A stretch of 64,000 nucleotides of DNA from Saccharopolyspora rosea. Lineage in GTDB: Bacteria; Actinomycetota; Actinomycetes; Mycobacteriales; Pseudonocardiaceae. The translations under genes were made by a program, and so were the position numbers. How positions within the stretch are numbered: position 1 is the first letter of the stretch; each line of letters opens with the position of its first letter. The stretch spans positions 5,704,001 to 5,768,000 of the forward strand of contig NZ_CP102826.1 of assembly GCF_025643595.1 (NCBI RefSeq), given 5' to 3'. This document shows positions 36,601-44,700 of this stretch, one piece after another. The notes under the pieces are model-generated. The model had not been told where the DNA came from. It worked only from the letters and a program-made list of their open reading frames with translations, and ran no database searches.

Positions 36601-37323
36601 ATGAGCGTCACCCGGGCACTCCTCGGTCCGCTGCTGAGCAGCGGCGCACCGAAGCCGTTGATCACCTACTACGACGACGCCACCGGCGCGCGGGTCGAAC
36701 TGTCCCGGGCGACCACCGCGAACTGGGCGGCCAAGACGGCGAACTGGCTGGTCGACGAGCTGGACGTGGAACCCGGGGCGCCGGTGGCGGTCGCGTTGCC
36801 GCCGCACTGGCAGACGGTCGGGGTGCTGCTGGGCGCGTGGTGGTGCGGTGCCCACGTCACCGCCGACCCGCGCGGCGCCGAGGTGGCATTCGTCCCGGCG
36901 TCCGATGTGGACAGTGCTGCCGGTGCGCGCACCACCGCGGCGGTGGGCCTCGACGCGCTCGGGGCTCCGGTGCGCGGACTCCCCGACTCCGCGGTGGACT
37001 ACGTCTCCGACATCCGCGCGCACGGCGACGACTTCGACCCGCTGCTGCCGGTGGCGGGCGGCGATCCCGCACTGCTGGACCTGTCGGTGGACGAACTCGT
37101 GGCGCGGGCCCGGCAGCGGGCCGCGGACCTCGATCTGGCGGAGTCCGACCGCGTTCTGTCCACTCTGGACTGGTCGCTGCCGGACGGGGTGGTCGACGGA
37201 CTGCTCGCGGTGCTGGCCGCGCGGGCGTCGCTGGTGCAGTGCGCCAACCCCGATCCGCAGCGGTGGGACCGGCGCCAGTCCGACGAGCGGATCACCCGCC
37301 AGCTGGGCGCCGGTCCGGCCTGA
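36601..37323 (+). CDS. TIGR03089 family protein (Rv3268-like)
   Basis: The function is unknown. The 240-residue protein resembles the N-terminal part of adenylate-forming enzymes: LITYYDDATGARVELSRATTANW, then WLVDELDVEPGAPVAVALPPHWQ and LLGAWWCGAHV. It lacks the AMP-binding P-loop. The position after an LCP gene equals that of Rv3268. The stop codon is immediately adjacent to the stop of the convergent doxX gene, with no gap. Confidence 0.85.
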   Translation: MSVTRALLGPLLSSGAPKPLITYYDDATGARVELSRATTANWAAKTANWLVDELDVEPGAPVAVALPPHWQTVGVLLGAWWCGAHVTADPRGAEVAFVPASDVDSAAGARTTAAVGLDALGAPVRGLPDSAVDYVSDIRAHGDDFDPLLPVAGGDPALLDLSVDELVARARQRAADLDLAESDRVLSTLDWSLPDGVVDGLLAVLAARASLVQCANPDPQRWDRRQSDERITRQLGAGPA

Positions 37324-37755
37324 TCACGCCTCGGCGGGGACCGCCTCGCTCGTCCGGCCGCGCCGGAACAGCGCGTCCAGCGAGTAGCGGGAGCCGCTGA
37401 ACCCGAGCGCCAGGCTGGTCGCGGAGAGCACCAGCACGTACTCGAAACCGCCCTGCGAGACGTAGAAGCCGGCCCCGGAGTGCGCGGAGACCAGCGCGCC
37501 GATCATCACCGCGGCCAGCAGGACGCCCACCACCGGCAGCAGCACGCCGAGGATCAGGCCGATGCCGCCGACGATCTCGACGAGCGCGGTGAACCAGGCG
37601 GCCGCGGTCGGGAGCGGGATGCCCATCTTGCCGAAGCTCGCGGCGGTCGAGTCGATGCCCCAGAGGGCGAACTTCTGGTAGGCGTGCGCGAGGAACGTCA
37701 CGCCCACGACCAGTCTTGCGATCAGGAACGCCACGTCGCGGATGCGGTGCTGCAT
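37324..37755 (-). CDS. DoxX-family membrane protein
   Basis: A 143-residue integral membrane protein with four hydrophobic helices. It has the DoxX N-terminal pattern ARLVVGVTFLAHAYQKF and EIVGGIGLILGVLLPVVG. DoxX proteins in mycobacteria take part in oxidative-stress complexes; the role here is inferred. A palindrome overlapping its probable promoter suggests a local repressor, but no regulator gene is adjacent. Confidence 0.87.
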   Translation of the reverse strand: MQHRIRDVAFLIARLVVGVTFLAHAYQKFALWGIDSTAASFGKMGIPLPTAAAWFTALVEIVGGIGLILGVLLPVVGVLLAAVMIGALVSAHSGAGFYVSQGGFEYVLVLSATSLALGFSGSRYSLDALFRRGRTSEAVPAEA

Positions 37756-37792
37756 GGTCGGCCTCTCCGGGTCTGTCGGTGCACTGCGACCA

Positions 37793-37810
37793 AATATAGA
37801 TGAAGCTTCA
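37793..37810 (-). promoter_or_regulatory. Possible doxX promoter -10 with overlapping palindromic operator
   Basis: Reading toward doxX, the perfect palindrome TGAAGCTTCA (37801-37810) lies two bases upstream of a TATATT -10-like hexamer (37798-37793). The flanks are AT-rich against a GC-rich background. The layout fits a MarR- or TetR-type operator blocking the promoter. Confidence 0.5.
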
Positions 37811-37946
37811 AATAAATGTCCGCATTGAGGAGATGGTCACACGACACGAGGGCGCCGTGGCCGCACAACTCGACAAATCGCCACAAATCCGGGAAAACCG
37901 GTACCACCCCTGCCGAAGCCTTCCTACTGGCGGGTAACATCGCCTG

Positions 37947-38729
37947 GTGCTCGATCACGACAGCCTGTTCACCCGGGACGGCGACCGGTTCGCACCGACC
38001 GAGGCCGCCGGCAACCCGTGGGGCGAGTTCACCGGCGGCGGCCCCGTCGCCGGGCTGGTCGCCCACGCCGTCGAGGCCGCCGTCGACGACCCCGACCTGT
38101 TCGTCGCGCGGTTGGCCGTCGACCTCGTGCGACCGGTGCCGCGCTCCCCGATCGACGTCTCCGTCGAGCCGCTGCGCACCGGGAAACGCCTGCACGTGCT
38201 CGACGTCACGCTCCGCGCCGGCGGGCGCACGGTGACCCGCGCCAGCGCGCAACTGCTCCGGAAGTCCGAAGTGGACGGACCGGAGGGCGGCGATCCGCCG
38301 GGCTTCGCCGGCCCCGGCGGGATCGCCGACGGCCACCTGCTGCCGCCCGAACTCGGCCTGCGGCCGGGCGTGCACGACGTCGTCGAAGTCCGCTGGCTGG
38401 CCGACCAGAGCTCGGCCGGACCCAGCCGGGCGTGGATGCGGATGCCGCTGCCGCTGCTGCCCGGCGAGCCGCTGAGCCCGCTGAGCCACGTGGCGGTCCT
38501 GGTCGACTGCATCAGCGCGGCCAGCCCCGTCGGGCCGATCTTCGGCCCGTGGATCAACACCGACATCACGCTCTACCTGCACCGCGCGCTGCGCGGCGAG
38601 TGGCTGGGCGTGGAGATCCACCGCGACGTCCAGCCGTCCGGCATCGGCGTCGCCCGCGCCGCCCTCTACGACGAGCAGGGCTCCATCGGCACCGCGCACG
38701 AAGCGGTCATGGTCAACCAGCTGGGTTGA
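37947..38729 (+). CDS. Acyl-CoA thioesterase-like protein (double hotdog)
   Basis: The 260-residue product resembles TesB-like thioesterase family proteins with two hotdog halves. The first half has GPVAGLVAHAVEAAV and RPVPRSPIDVSVEPLRTGKRL. The second has LSHVAVLVDCISAASP, then WINTDITLYLHRALRGEWLGV and a SGIGVARAALYDEQG end. Catalytic residues are not certain. The GTG start lies in the divergent gap with doxX. It converges on purE across a terminator and repeat end. Confidence 0.8.
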   Translation: MLDHDSLFTRDGDRFAPTEAAGNPWGEFTGGGPVAGLVAHAVEAAVDDPDLFVARLAVDLVRPVPRSPIDVSVEPLRTGKRLHVLDVTLRAGGRTVTRASAQLLRKSEVDGPEGGDPPGFAGPGGIADGHLLPPELGLRPGVHDVVEVRWLADQSSAGPSRAWMRMPLPLLPGEPLSPLSHVAVLVDCISAASPVGPIFGPWINTDITLYLHRALRGEWLGVEIHRDVQPSGIGVARAALYDEQGSIGTAHEAVMVNQLG

Positions 38730-38731
38730 CA

Positions 38732-38769
38732 CCTGCGCGGCGGTGCCGGTGGCGGCACCGCCACGCAGG
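38732..38769. terminator. Bidirectional terminator between thioesterase gene and purE
   Basis: CCTGCG and GGCGGTGCC pair with GGCACCGCC and CGCAGG, separated by one C/A mismatch, with a six-base loop. The hairpin is perfect enough to act in both directions and sits directly after the thioesterase stop. Its GGTGCCGGTGGCGG core is also found inside the element at 44.6 kb. Confidence 0.65.
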
Positions 38770-38771
38770 AC

Positions 38772-38792
38772 GAGTTCGAAGACAGCCTCTCA
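38772..38792. repeat. Half-element: TGAG-type repeat end at the purE stop
   Basis: GAGTTCGAAGACAG followed by CCTCTCA is the same end sequence seen at 56921-56941 and, with small changes, at 44680-44700. Its last bases TCA are, on the minus strand, the TGA stop of purE. No opposite end is seen here. Confidence 0.6.
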
Positions 38793-39311
38793 GGACTCCG
38801 CGGCCTTCTGCTGGAGCGCGGAGTGCTTGTCCAGCACGAGGGTTTCGAGGTCGGCCTGGAAGCGGGCCATGTCGGCGCGCAGCCGCTCGCCGAGTTCGCC
38901 CGAGTCCGCCGCGAGCATCCGCACCGCCAGCAGCCCGGCGTTGCGCGCACCGCCGACCGAGACCGTGGCGACCGGGACCCCGGCGGGCATCTGGACGATC
39001 GACAGCAGCGAGTCCATGCCGTCCAGGTGCTTCAACGGCACCGGAACGCCGATCACCGGGAGCACCGTGGCCGAGGCGACCATGCCCGGCAGGTGGGCCG
39101 CGCCGCCCGCACCGGCGATGATCACCCGGACGCCGCGCTCGGCGGCCTGGCGCGCGTAGTCCAACATCCGCTGCGGGGTGCGGTGCGCCGAGTAGACGCC
39201 GACCTCGTACGGGACGTCGAACTCGGTGAGCGCGTCCCCGGCGGCCCGCATCACCGGCCAGTCCGAGTCGCTGCCCATGATCACGCCGACCAGCGGGTTC
39301 TGCTCTGCCAC
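38790..39311 (-). CDS. purE: N5-carboxyaminoimidazole ribonucleotide mutase
   Basis: It rearranges N5-CAIR to CAIR in purine synthesis. The 173-residue protein has [14 protein letters not shown], the SAHRTPQRM active-site motif, and [17 protein letters not shown] at 39311 is favoured because a GAGGAG site lies six bases upstream; a TTG at 39317 is possible but too close to it. purK is upstream with a gap of about 18 bases. The final TGA comes from the end of a repeat element. Confidence 0.94.
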   Translation of the reverse strand: MAEQNPLVGVIMGSDSDWPVMRAAGDALTEFDVPYEVGVYSAHRTPQRMLDYARQAAERGVRVIIAGAGGAAHLPGMVASATVLPVIGVPVPLKHLDGMDSLLSIVQMPAGVPVATVSVGGARNAGLLAVRMLAADSGELGERLRADMARFQADLETLVLDKHSALQQKAAES

Positions 39312-39329
39312 GGTCAACTCCTCGCGCCC

Positions 39330-40514
39330 TCAGTGGATCGGGTGGCCGTCGAGCCACTCGGCGTGCGACAGCCAGTGCGCGGCCAGCCGCGCCTGCTCGC
39401 GGGCCTCGGCCATGTCGTCGCCGAGCAGCGTCACGTGACCGAGCTTGCGGCCCGGCCGCTCGCCCTTGCCGTACAGGTGGATCTTCGCGTGCGGGAAGCG
39501 GGCGAACAGGTGGTGCACCCGTTCGTCGACGCGCATCGCCGGTTCGGTCGGCGCGCCCAGGACGTTCGCCATGACCACGGCCGGTGCGGTCGGTTCGGTG
39601 CTGCCCAGCGGGTAGTCGAGCACCGCGCGCAGGTGCTGCTCGAACTGCGAGGTCCGCGCGCCCTCGATGGTCCAGTGGCCGGAGTTGTGCGGGCGCATCG
39701 CCAGCTCGTTGACGACGAGCCCGTCGGCGGTGTCGAACAGCTCGACCGCGAGCACCCCGGTGACGCCCAGCGAATCGGCGATGTGCAGCGCGAGGTCCTG
39801 GGCCTGCTGCGCCACGTCCGCCGAGACGTCCGGGGCCGGGGCGAGGGTCTGCACGCAGATCCCGTCCTGCTGCACCGTCTCGACCAGCGGCCACGCCGCG
39901 CCCTGCCCGAACGGCGAGCGGGCGACCAGCGCGGCCAGCTCGCGGCGCAGCGGCACGCGCTGCTCGGCCAGCAGCGGGGCGCCGCCTTCCAGCAGCTCGG
40001 CGACGGTGCGCTCGGCCTCCTCCGGGGTGTCGAGGACCCACACGCCGCGACCGTCGTAGCCGCCGCGCGCCGTCTTCAGCACGCACGGCCAGCCGTGCTC
40101 GCCGCCGAACCGCAGCACGTCCGCGACGCTGGTGATCTCCGCGAACGGCGGCACCGGCAGCCCGATCTCGGCCAGCTTCCGGCGCATCACCAGCTTGTCC
40201 TGGGCGTGCAGCAGCGCGTCCGGACCGGGCTGCACGGAGACCCCGGCGGCGGCCAGCGCCCGCAGGTGGTCACCGGGCACGTGCTCGTGGTCGAAGGTGA
40301 CCACGTCGCAGCCCTGCGCGAAGTTCTTCAACGCTTCGAGATCGGTGTGGTGACCGATCTCCACGTTCGCCGCCACGAGCGCGGCGGAGTCCTGCTCCGA
40401 GGTGGCCAGCACCTTCAGCGACTGCCCGAGGGGGATCGCCGCCTGGTGCGTCATGCGCGCCAGCTGGCCACCACCGATCATGCCGACAACGGGGGTTCCG
40501 GTCCGGTGGTCCAC
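39330..40514 (-). CDS. purK: N5-carboxyaminoimidazole ribonucleotide synthase
   Basis: It makes N5-CAIR from AIR, bicarbonate and ATP. The 394-residue ATP-grasp protein has the N-terminal VVGMIGGGQLARM, the substrate-loop TFDHEHVP and the grasp motif VLKTARGGYDGRGV. ELFDTADGLVVNELAMRPHNSGHWT forms the metal and substrate site. It lies in one operon with purE, the usual actinobacterial order. Confidence 0.95.
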   Translation of the reverse strand: MDHRTGTPVVGMIGGGQLARMTHQAAIPLGQSLKVLATSEQDSAALVAANVEIGHHTDLEALKNFAQGCDVVTFDHEHVPGDHLRALAAAGVSVQPGPDALLHAQDKLVMRRKLAEIGLPVPPFAEITSVADVLRFGGEHGWPCVLKTARGGYDGRGVWVLDTPEEAERTVAELLEGGAPLLAEQRVPLRRELAALVARSPFGQGAAWPLVETVQQDGICVQTLAPAPDVSADVAQQAQDLALHIADSLGVTGVLAVELFDTADGLVVNELAMRPHNSGHWTIEGARTSQFEQHLRAVLDYPLGSTEPTAPAVVMANVLGAPTEPAMRVDERVHHLFARFPHAKIHLYGKGERPGRKLGHVTLLGDDMAEAREQARLAAHWLSHAEWLDGHPIH

Positions 40515-40578
40515 GCCGCACAGCGTAGAGCGACGTCCATCACGCCCCGCCCACCGGTACCCGTCGGCGCGAGCCAGG

Positions 40579-41388
40579 TCACTGGAGGTTCGCCAGCAGC
40601 ACGCAGGCCCCGTCGTGGTCGGCGGGCAACCGCCGTTCGTGCACGTCCACCGCGCCGCTGACGGGCAGCGACGGGTCGTCGGCGAGCCGACCGAGGATGA
40701 GCCGCTGGGCGCGGCGGCACCGGTCGGTCAGCCCTGGCCCGCGGCGGGCGAGCACCGCGGCCGTCGTGGGGCGCACCAGCGACGTCGTCTCCCCCGCGGC
40801 GAACACCGAGCGCAGCACGTCGGCGGCCAGCACCATCGCCAGCATCCGCGGGTAGCCGTAGCCGTCGTCCGGGATCCGCAGCGACACCAGGACCAGCGCG
40901 TGCTCCGCGTCGGGGTCGCGGCCCACCGCCCCGGCCTCCCGGTAGAGCTCGTGCAACCGGGTCCGCAGGTACCCGGCCGTGGTCAGCCCGGTCAGCGGGT
41001 CCTCCACCTCGCGGTCGACGGCCTGCCGGGACAGGACCTCGGCCCAGCCGAGCGCGGTCGTGCGCAGCATCGACGCCGGTACCGCGTCGGGGTCGGCCGA
41101 CACCAGGCCGTCGTGCTCTCCGGTGGACACCGCGTGCAGCGCGGCCAGGTCCTGCAACGTCCCGGCCAACCCGACCCCCGCTTCGGCCCGCGCCGCGCCC
41201 AGTTCGGCCAGGTGCGACCCGACGTCGGCGCCCGCCGTGACCGCCGAGCACACCGCGTCGACGGCCGGGGAGTCCCAGTCGCTCGGGAACGGCCATCCGG
41301 CGGCCAGGCTCGCGGTCCGCCACCGGGAGCGCAGCGCCCGCCCCCTCCCACCGGTCGTCACGTCGCACCGCAGCGGCCAGTCCCTCAT
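40579..41388 (-). CDS. Degenerate GGDEF-like protein
   Basis: The 269-residue product has a helical N-terminal half and a C-terminal region opening with VEDPLTGLTTAGYLRTRLHELY, the DPLTGL signature of GGDEF diguanylate cyclases. The GGDEF catalytic motif itself is missing. The corresponding place reads RSVFAAGETTSLVRPTTAAVL, so cyclic-di-GMP synthesis is unlikely. ATG at 41388 follows a GGAGGG site, better than an upstream ATG. A regulatory role is possible. It lies about 65 bases upstream of purK. Confidence 0.7.
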   Translation of the reverse strand: MRDWPLRCDVTTGGRGRALRSRWRTASLAAGWPFPSDWDSPAVDAVCSAVTAGADVGSHLAELGAARAEAGVGLAGTLQDLAALHAVSTGEHDGLVSADPDAVPASMLRTTALGWAEVLSRQAVDREVEDPLTGLTTAGYLRTRLHELYREAGAVGRDPDAEHALVLVSLRIPDDGYGYPRMLAMVLAADVLRSVFAAGETTSLVRPTTAAVLARRGPGLTDRCRRAQRLILGRLADDPSLPVSGAVDVHERRLPADHDGACVLLANLQ

Positions 41389-41463
41389 GCCAACACCCTC
41401 CATTCGTGCTGCCTGCCGGAGGGACGCGGTGATCGGCCGCGCATGACGGCGCGCCCGATGGCG

Positions 41464-41492
41464 TTGTCCAGTTGATATCGATCACAATAATC
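41464..41492 (+). promoter_or_regulatory. Probable promoter of the sigma-factor fusion gene
   Basis: TTGTCC at 41464 is followed after 16 bases by AATAAT at 41486, in an AT-rich stretch of the divergent gap with the GGDEF-like gene. The predicted start would give a leader of about 80 bases to the GTG at 41580. Confidence 0.45.
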
Positions 41493-41579
41493 TTCGTGTT
41501 TCGCGCGTCATGATCGCTGTGATCGCGCGTCCCGACAACGCCAAGATCTACAGCGCCCCTGCGGGGAGGAAGGTGCGGC

Positions 41580-43964
41580 GTGGCGACAGTCCCGGCGGAG
41601 ATGCAGGGTCCCGGCGACGCGGAACTGATCGAAGCCGTGCGCAACGGCTCGTCCGAGGCGTACGCCCAGCTCTACGAGCGGCACGTCAGCGCCGCCTACA
41701 ACATGGCCCGGCAGGTCGCCAAGAGCCCGGCCGAGGCCGACGACCTGGTGTCCGAAGCCTTCGCGAAGGTGCTGGACACGCTGCGCGCCGGGCGCGGGCC
41801 GGACACCGCGTTCCGCGCCTACCTGCTCACGGCGCTGCGGCACACCGCCTACGACCGCACCCGGCGGGAACGCAAGGTGCAGCTCGCCGACGACGTCGCC
41901 GAGGTGTCCGGCGCCGACGTCAGCGTCCCGTTCACCGACACCGCGCTCGCCGGGCTGGAGCGGTCGCTGGCCGCGCAGGCGTTCGCCCGGCTGCCCGAGC
42001 GCTGGCAGACCGTGCTGTGGCACATCGAGATCGAGGGACAGTCGCCCGCCGAGGTCGCGCCGGTGCTCGGCCTGACGCCCAACGGCGTGTCGGCGCTGGC
42101 GTACCGCGCCCGCGAGGGCCTGCGGCAGGCGTACCTCCAGGTGCACGTCGGGCAGCTCGCCGAAGCCGGTCCTGGGGTGGAGTCGTGCCGCGCCACCGCG
42201 GACCGGCTGGGCGCGTGGACCCGCGGCGGGCTGTCCAAGCGGGAGACCGCGCAGGTGGAGGCCCACCTGGACGGCTGCGACCGGTGCCGGGGCCTGGCGG
42301 CCGAACTCGCCGACGTCAACGGCGGGCTGCGCGTCGTCGTCGCCCCGCTGGTGCTCGGCGCCGCCGCCACCGGCTACCTCGCCCACGGCGGTGGCGCGAC
42401 CGCCGCCGGAGCCGCGGCGGCCGCGGGCGGGGCGGGCAGCGCCGCCGGTGCGGCCAGCGCCGCACCGCGGCAGACGGTGTTCGCGGCGGCTTCCGCGGCG
42501 GCGCTGGTCGCGGCGGTCGCGCTCGGTCTCACGGCCGGTGTCGAGCGGGCCCGCCCGATGGCGGCGCCCCCGCCCGCGCCGGCCCCGGCTCCGGTGCCGC
42601 AGGCCCCGGCGGTGAAACCGCCCACACCCCGACCGCAGGTGCCGAAACCGCCGATCGCGCGCCCGCCCGCGCCGCGACCGGCGCCACCTCCGCCGCCGCC
42701 CCCGCCGACCGCCGTCCTGGACGCCGCCGGTCCGGGTCAGCCGGTCCGGTTGACCGCCGGGGGTGACCCGGTGGACGTGCCGATCACGGTCTCCAACCAC
42801 GGTTCCGGGGAGTCCGCACCGGTGACCGCGACGTTGACGTTGCCGCCGGGCGTGTCGGCGGAGATCCCCGGCGCCACCACCCCCGGTCCGGCGGCCACGA
42901 CGCCGCAGAGCCTGTCGGCCACGTCCCGCGTCGAGGCGGCTCCCCCGCTGGGCATGCAGTGCGAGGGCGGCACCGGGCAGATCCGGTGCACCACCGGACG
43001 CGGACTCGCCCCGGGCGAGTCGACCGCGTTCGGCTTCCGCGTGCAGGCCGCTCCCGACTCGCAGGGCGGCACGATCACCGCCGACATCACCGCGGGCGCG
43101 TCGATCCGGTTGACGCTGCCCACGGTCCCGGTCGTGGTCCGGCCGCCGGCCCCGGTGGACGGCGTCGAGGTCACCGCCACCGGCTGGGACCTCGCGCCGT
43201 GGCTGAACAGCCGGGTCGAGATCGACGTCCGCAACACCGGCACCAGCAGGGGCCGCGCCGAAGCGGTCGCGCAGCTGCCGGACGGCGTGTCGGCGGTCGG
43301 GTTGCCGTTCGGCTGCGTCCAGGAGCCGGGCCGCGTCCGCTGCGCGGCCGACCTCGGTCCGGGCGCCTCCTACCGCGGCGACCTGTGGCTGACCGGCACG
43401 CCGGAGCTGCCCTGGCCGGTCCGCCGCGATGCGCTGTCCGGGCAGCTCGTCCGGGAGATCACCGTGCCGGTGAGCGCGCAGCTGGGCACCGCCGCCGACA
43501 GCGACGCGGTGTCGTTGCTGCTGTGGTTCCCGACCCTGCCGCCGTGGCCGCCGGAACCGGCGCCGCCGACCACCACGACGACCACGTGGACCTCGCCGCA
43601 CTGCCCGCCGTGGTGGTGGCCGGCGTGGGCGCTGCACCCGGGGCGCCCGCCGCACTCCTGCTGGTTGCCCACCGAACCACCGGAGACCTCGGACCCGTCG
43701 ACCACACCGCCGTGGACCACGCGGCCGACTCCCCCGTGGACCACGCGGCCGACGGTGCCCCCGACGACGTCGACCCCGCCGACCACGAGCACCCCGCCGT
43801 CGTCGACCACCGCCCCGCCGTCGTCGACCGCCCCGCCGTCGTCGACGGGCTCGCCGAGCCCGTCGGAGTCGTCGACCGGCTCGTCGACGCCCGCGCCGTC
43901 AACGGGGTCCTCGACGTCGACCTCTGCTCCGCCGGCACGTCCGTCCACCACGACGTCGGGGTGA
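41580..43964 (+). CDS. ECF-type sigma factor fused to zinc-finger, membrane and extracytoplasmic domains
   Basis: A 794-residue fusion. Residues 15-95 form sigma region 2 (YERHVSAAYNMARQV, EADDLVSEAFAKVLDTL). Residues 130-185 form region 4 (FARLPERWQTVLWHIEIEG, LGLTPNGVSALAYRAREGL). At about 205-245 a ZAS-type zinc finger appears as VEAHLDGCDRC (His-x3-Cys-x2-Cys), as in anti-sigma factors. One or two hydrophobic segments follow (about 250-270 and 298-320), then a Pro-rich stalk to about 380. Two beta-rich outer domains cover about 387-637 (each with a VRNTG or VSNHG core and PPGVSA or PDGVSA). A Trp/Pro patch and a Pro/Thr/Ser tail end the protein. The GTG has GGGGAGGAAG upstream. Sigma factor and regulator are one chain spanning the membrane. 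Comparable architectures exist in some actinobacterial ECF groups. Confidence 0.87.
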   Translation: MATVPAEMQGPGDAELIEAVRNGSSEAYAQLYERHVSAAYNMARQVAKSPAEADDLVSEAFAKVLDTLRAGRGPDTAFRAYLLTALRHTAYDRTRRERKVQLADDVAEVSGADVSVPFTDTALAGLERSLAAQAFARLPERWQTVLWHIEIEGQSPAEVAPVLGLTPNGVSALAYRAREGLRQAYLQVHVGQLAEAGPGVESCRATADRLGAWTRGGLSKRETAQVEAHLDGCDRCRGLAAELADVNGGLRVVVAPLVLGAAATGYLAHGGGATAAGAAAAAGGAGSAAGAASAAPRQTVFAAASAAALVAAVALGLTAGVERARPMAAPPPAPAPAPVPQAPAVKPPTPRPQVPKPPIARPPAPRPAPPPPPPPPTAVLDAAGPGQPVRLTAGGDPVDVPITVSNHGSGESAPVTATLTLPPGVSAEIPGATTPGPAATTPQSLSATSRVEAAPPLGMQCEGGTGQIRCTTGRGLAPGESTAFGFRVQAAPDSQGGTITADITAGASIRLTLPTVPVVVRPPAPVDGVEVTATGWDLAPWLNSRVEIDVRNTGTSRGRAEAVAQLPDGVSAVGLPFGCVQEPGRVRCAADLGPGASYRGDLWLTGTPELPWPVRRDALSGQLVREITVPVSAQLGTAADSDAVSLLLWFPTLPPWPPEPAPPTTTTTTWTSPHCPPWWWPAWALHPGRPPHSCWLPTEPPETSDPSTTPPWTTRPTPPWTTRPTVPPTTSTPPTTSTPPSSTTAPPSSTAPPSSTGSPSPSESSTGSSTPAPSTGSSTSTSAPPARPSTTTSG

Positions 43965-44038
43965 ACCGGGCCGTCCGGGAGGGTGGCTGAACCGGCGCAC
44001 AGGTCATCCCTTTGGAGCAACTACGTAGACTCGTGGGC

Positions 44039-44566
44039 GTGTCCGTTGTCGATTCGGTACTCGCTCGCGTACCGCAGCCGTACCGGAAACTGGCGATCCG
44101 CCACCGGGAGCTGCTCAAGTTCGGCGTCGTGGGCGCGATCACCTTCCTGATCGACACCGGGGTCTTCTACGGGTTGAAGCTGACGGTGCTCGCTCCGAAG
44201 CCGGTGACCGCGAAGGTCATCGCGGTGCTGGCGGCGACGGCGGTCTCGTACGTGCTCAACCGGGAGTGGTCGTTCCGCACCCGCGGCGGTCGGCAACGGC
44301 ACCACGAGGCGACGCTGTACTTCGTGATCAGCGCGATCGGCGTGGCGTTCTACTCGGCCCCGCTGTGGATCTCCCGCTACGTGTTCCTCCTGCACACCCC
44401 GTACACCAGCCGCTTCGTGGAGGAGATCGCCGACTTCACCTCGGGGCAGATCATCGGCCTGCTCGTCGGCATGGCCTTCCGCTGGTGGGCGTTCCGGAAA
44501 TGGGTCTTCCCCGAACCCGACACCTCGCAGCACACCCCCACCCGCGACCACGCCCTCACCCGCTGA
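44039..44566 (+). CDS. GtrA-family membrane protein (Rv3277-like)
   Basis: GtrA proteins are small four-helix membrane proteins thought to help move lipid-linked sugars. The 175-residue product has LLKFGVVGAITFLIDTGVFY, AATAVSYVLNREWSFRTRG, and a C-terminal GMAFRWWAFRKWVFPE. GTG at 44039 is chosen; an upstream TTG is possible. The stop codon TGA is the first three bases of the 137-bp repeat element that follows. Confidence 0.87.
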   Translation: MSVVDSVLARVPQPYRKLAIRHRELLKFGVVGAITFLIDTGVFYGLKLTVLAPKPVTAKVIAVLAATAVSYVLNREWSFRTRGGRQRHHEATLYFVISAIGVAFYSAPLWISRYVFLLHTPYTSRFVEEIADFTSGQIIGLLVGMAFRWWAFRKWVFPEPDTSQHTPTRDHALTR

Positions 44567-44700
44567 GAGCCTGTCCTCGAACTCTTTCTGGGTGGCGGTG
44601 CCGGTGGCGGTGCAGGTTGCTTGCGTACTCACCGAAAGAGAAAGCGGCTGGCGCCGCTTGCCACACCCCTTCCGGGAGCAGGTTCAAAGACAGGCTCTCA
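44564..44700. mobile_element. Complete 137-bp inverted-repeat element (MITE-like)
   Basis: TGAGAGCCTGTC at the left pairs with GACAGGCTCTCA at the right, 12 bases perfect, extending with few mismatches to about 20. An inner hairpin AAGCGGC/GCCGCTT lies near the right side. It encodes no protein. The left end supplies the gtrA stop codon; the right end abuts the stop of the histidine kinase gene. No clear target duplication is seen. Confidence 0.75.

Noticed and set aside
37816..38235. Alternative frame starting upstream of the thioesterase gene
   Set aside because: It overlaps the better-supported thioesterase frame and shows no family similarity.
41508..43655. Long minus-strand frame opposite the sigma-factor fusion
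   Set aside because: The plus strand has clear sigma and zinc-finger motifs and a good ribosome site; the minus frame is a biased shadow.
43680..43930. Repeated GTCGACC-like units that look like a direct-repeat array
   Set aside because: They encode the Pro/Thr/Ser tail of the sigma fusion protein; spacing is irregular and there are no spacers, so it is not a CRISPR array.
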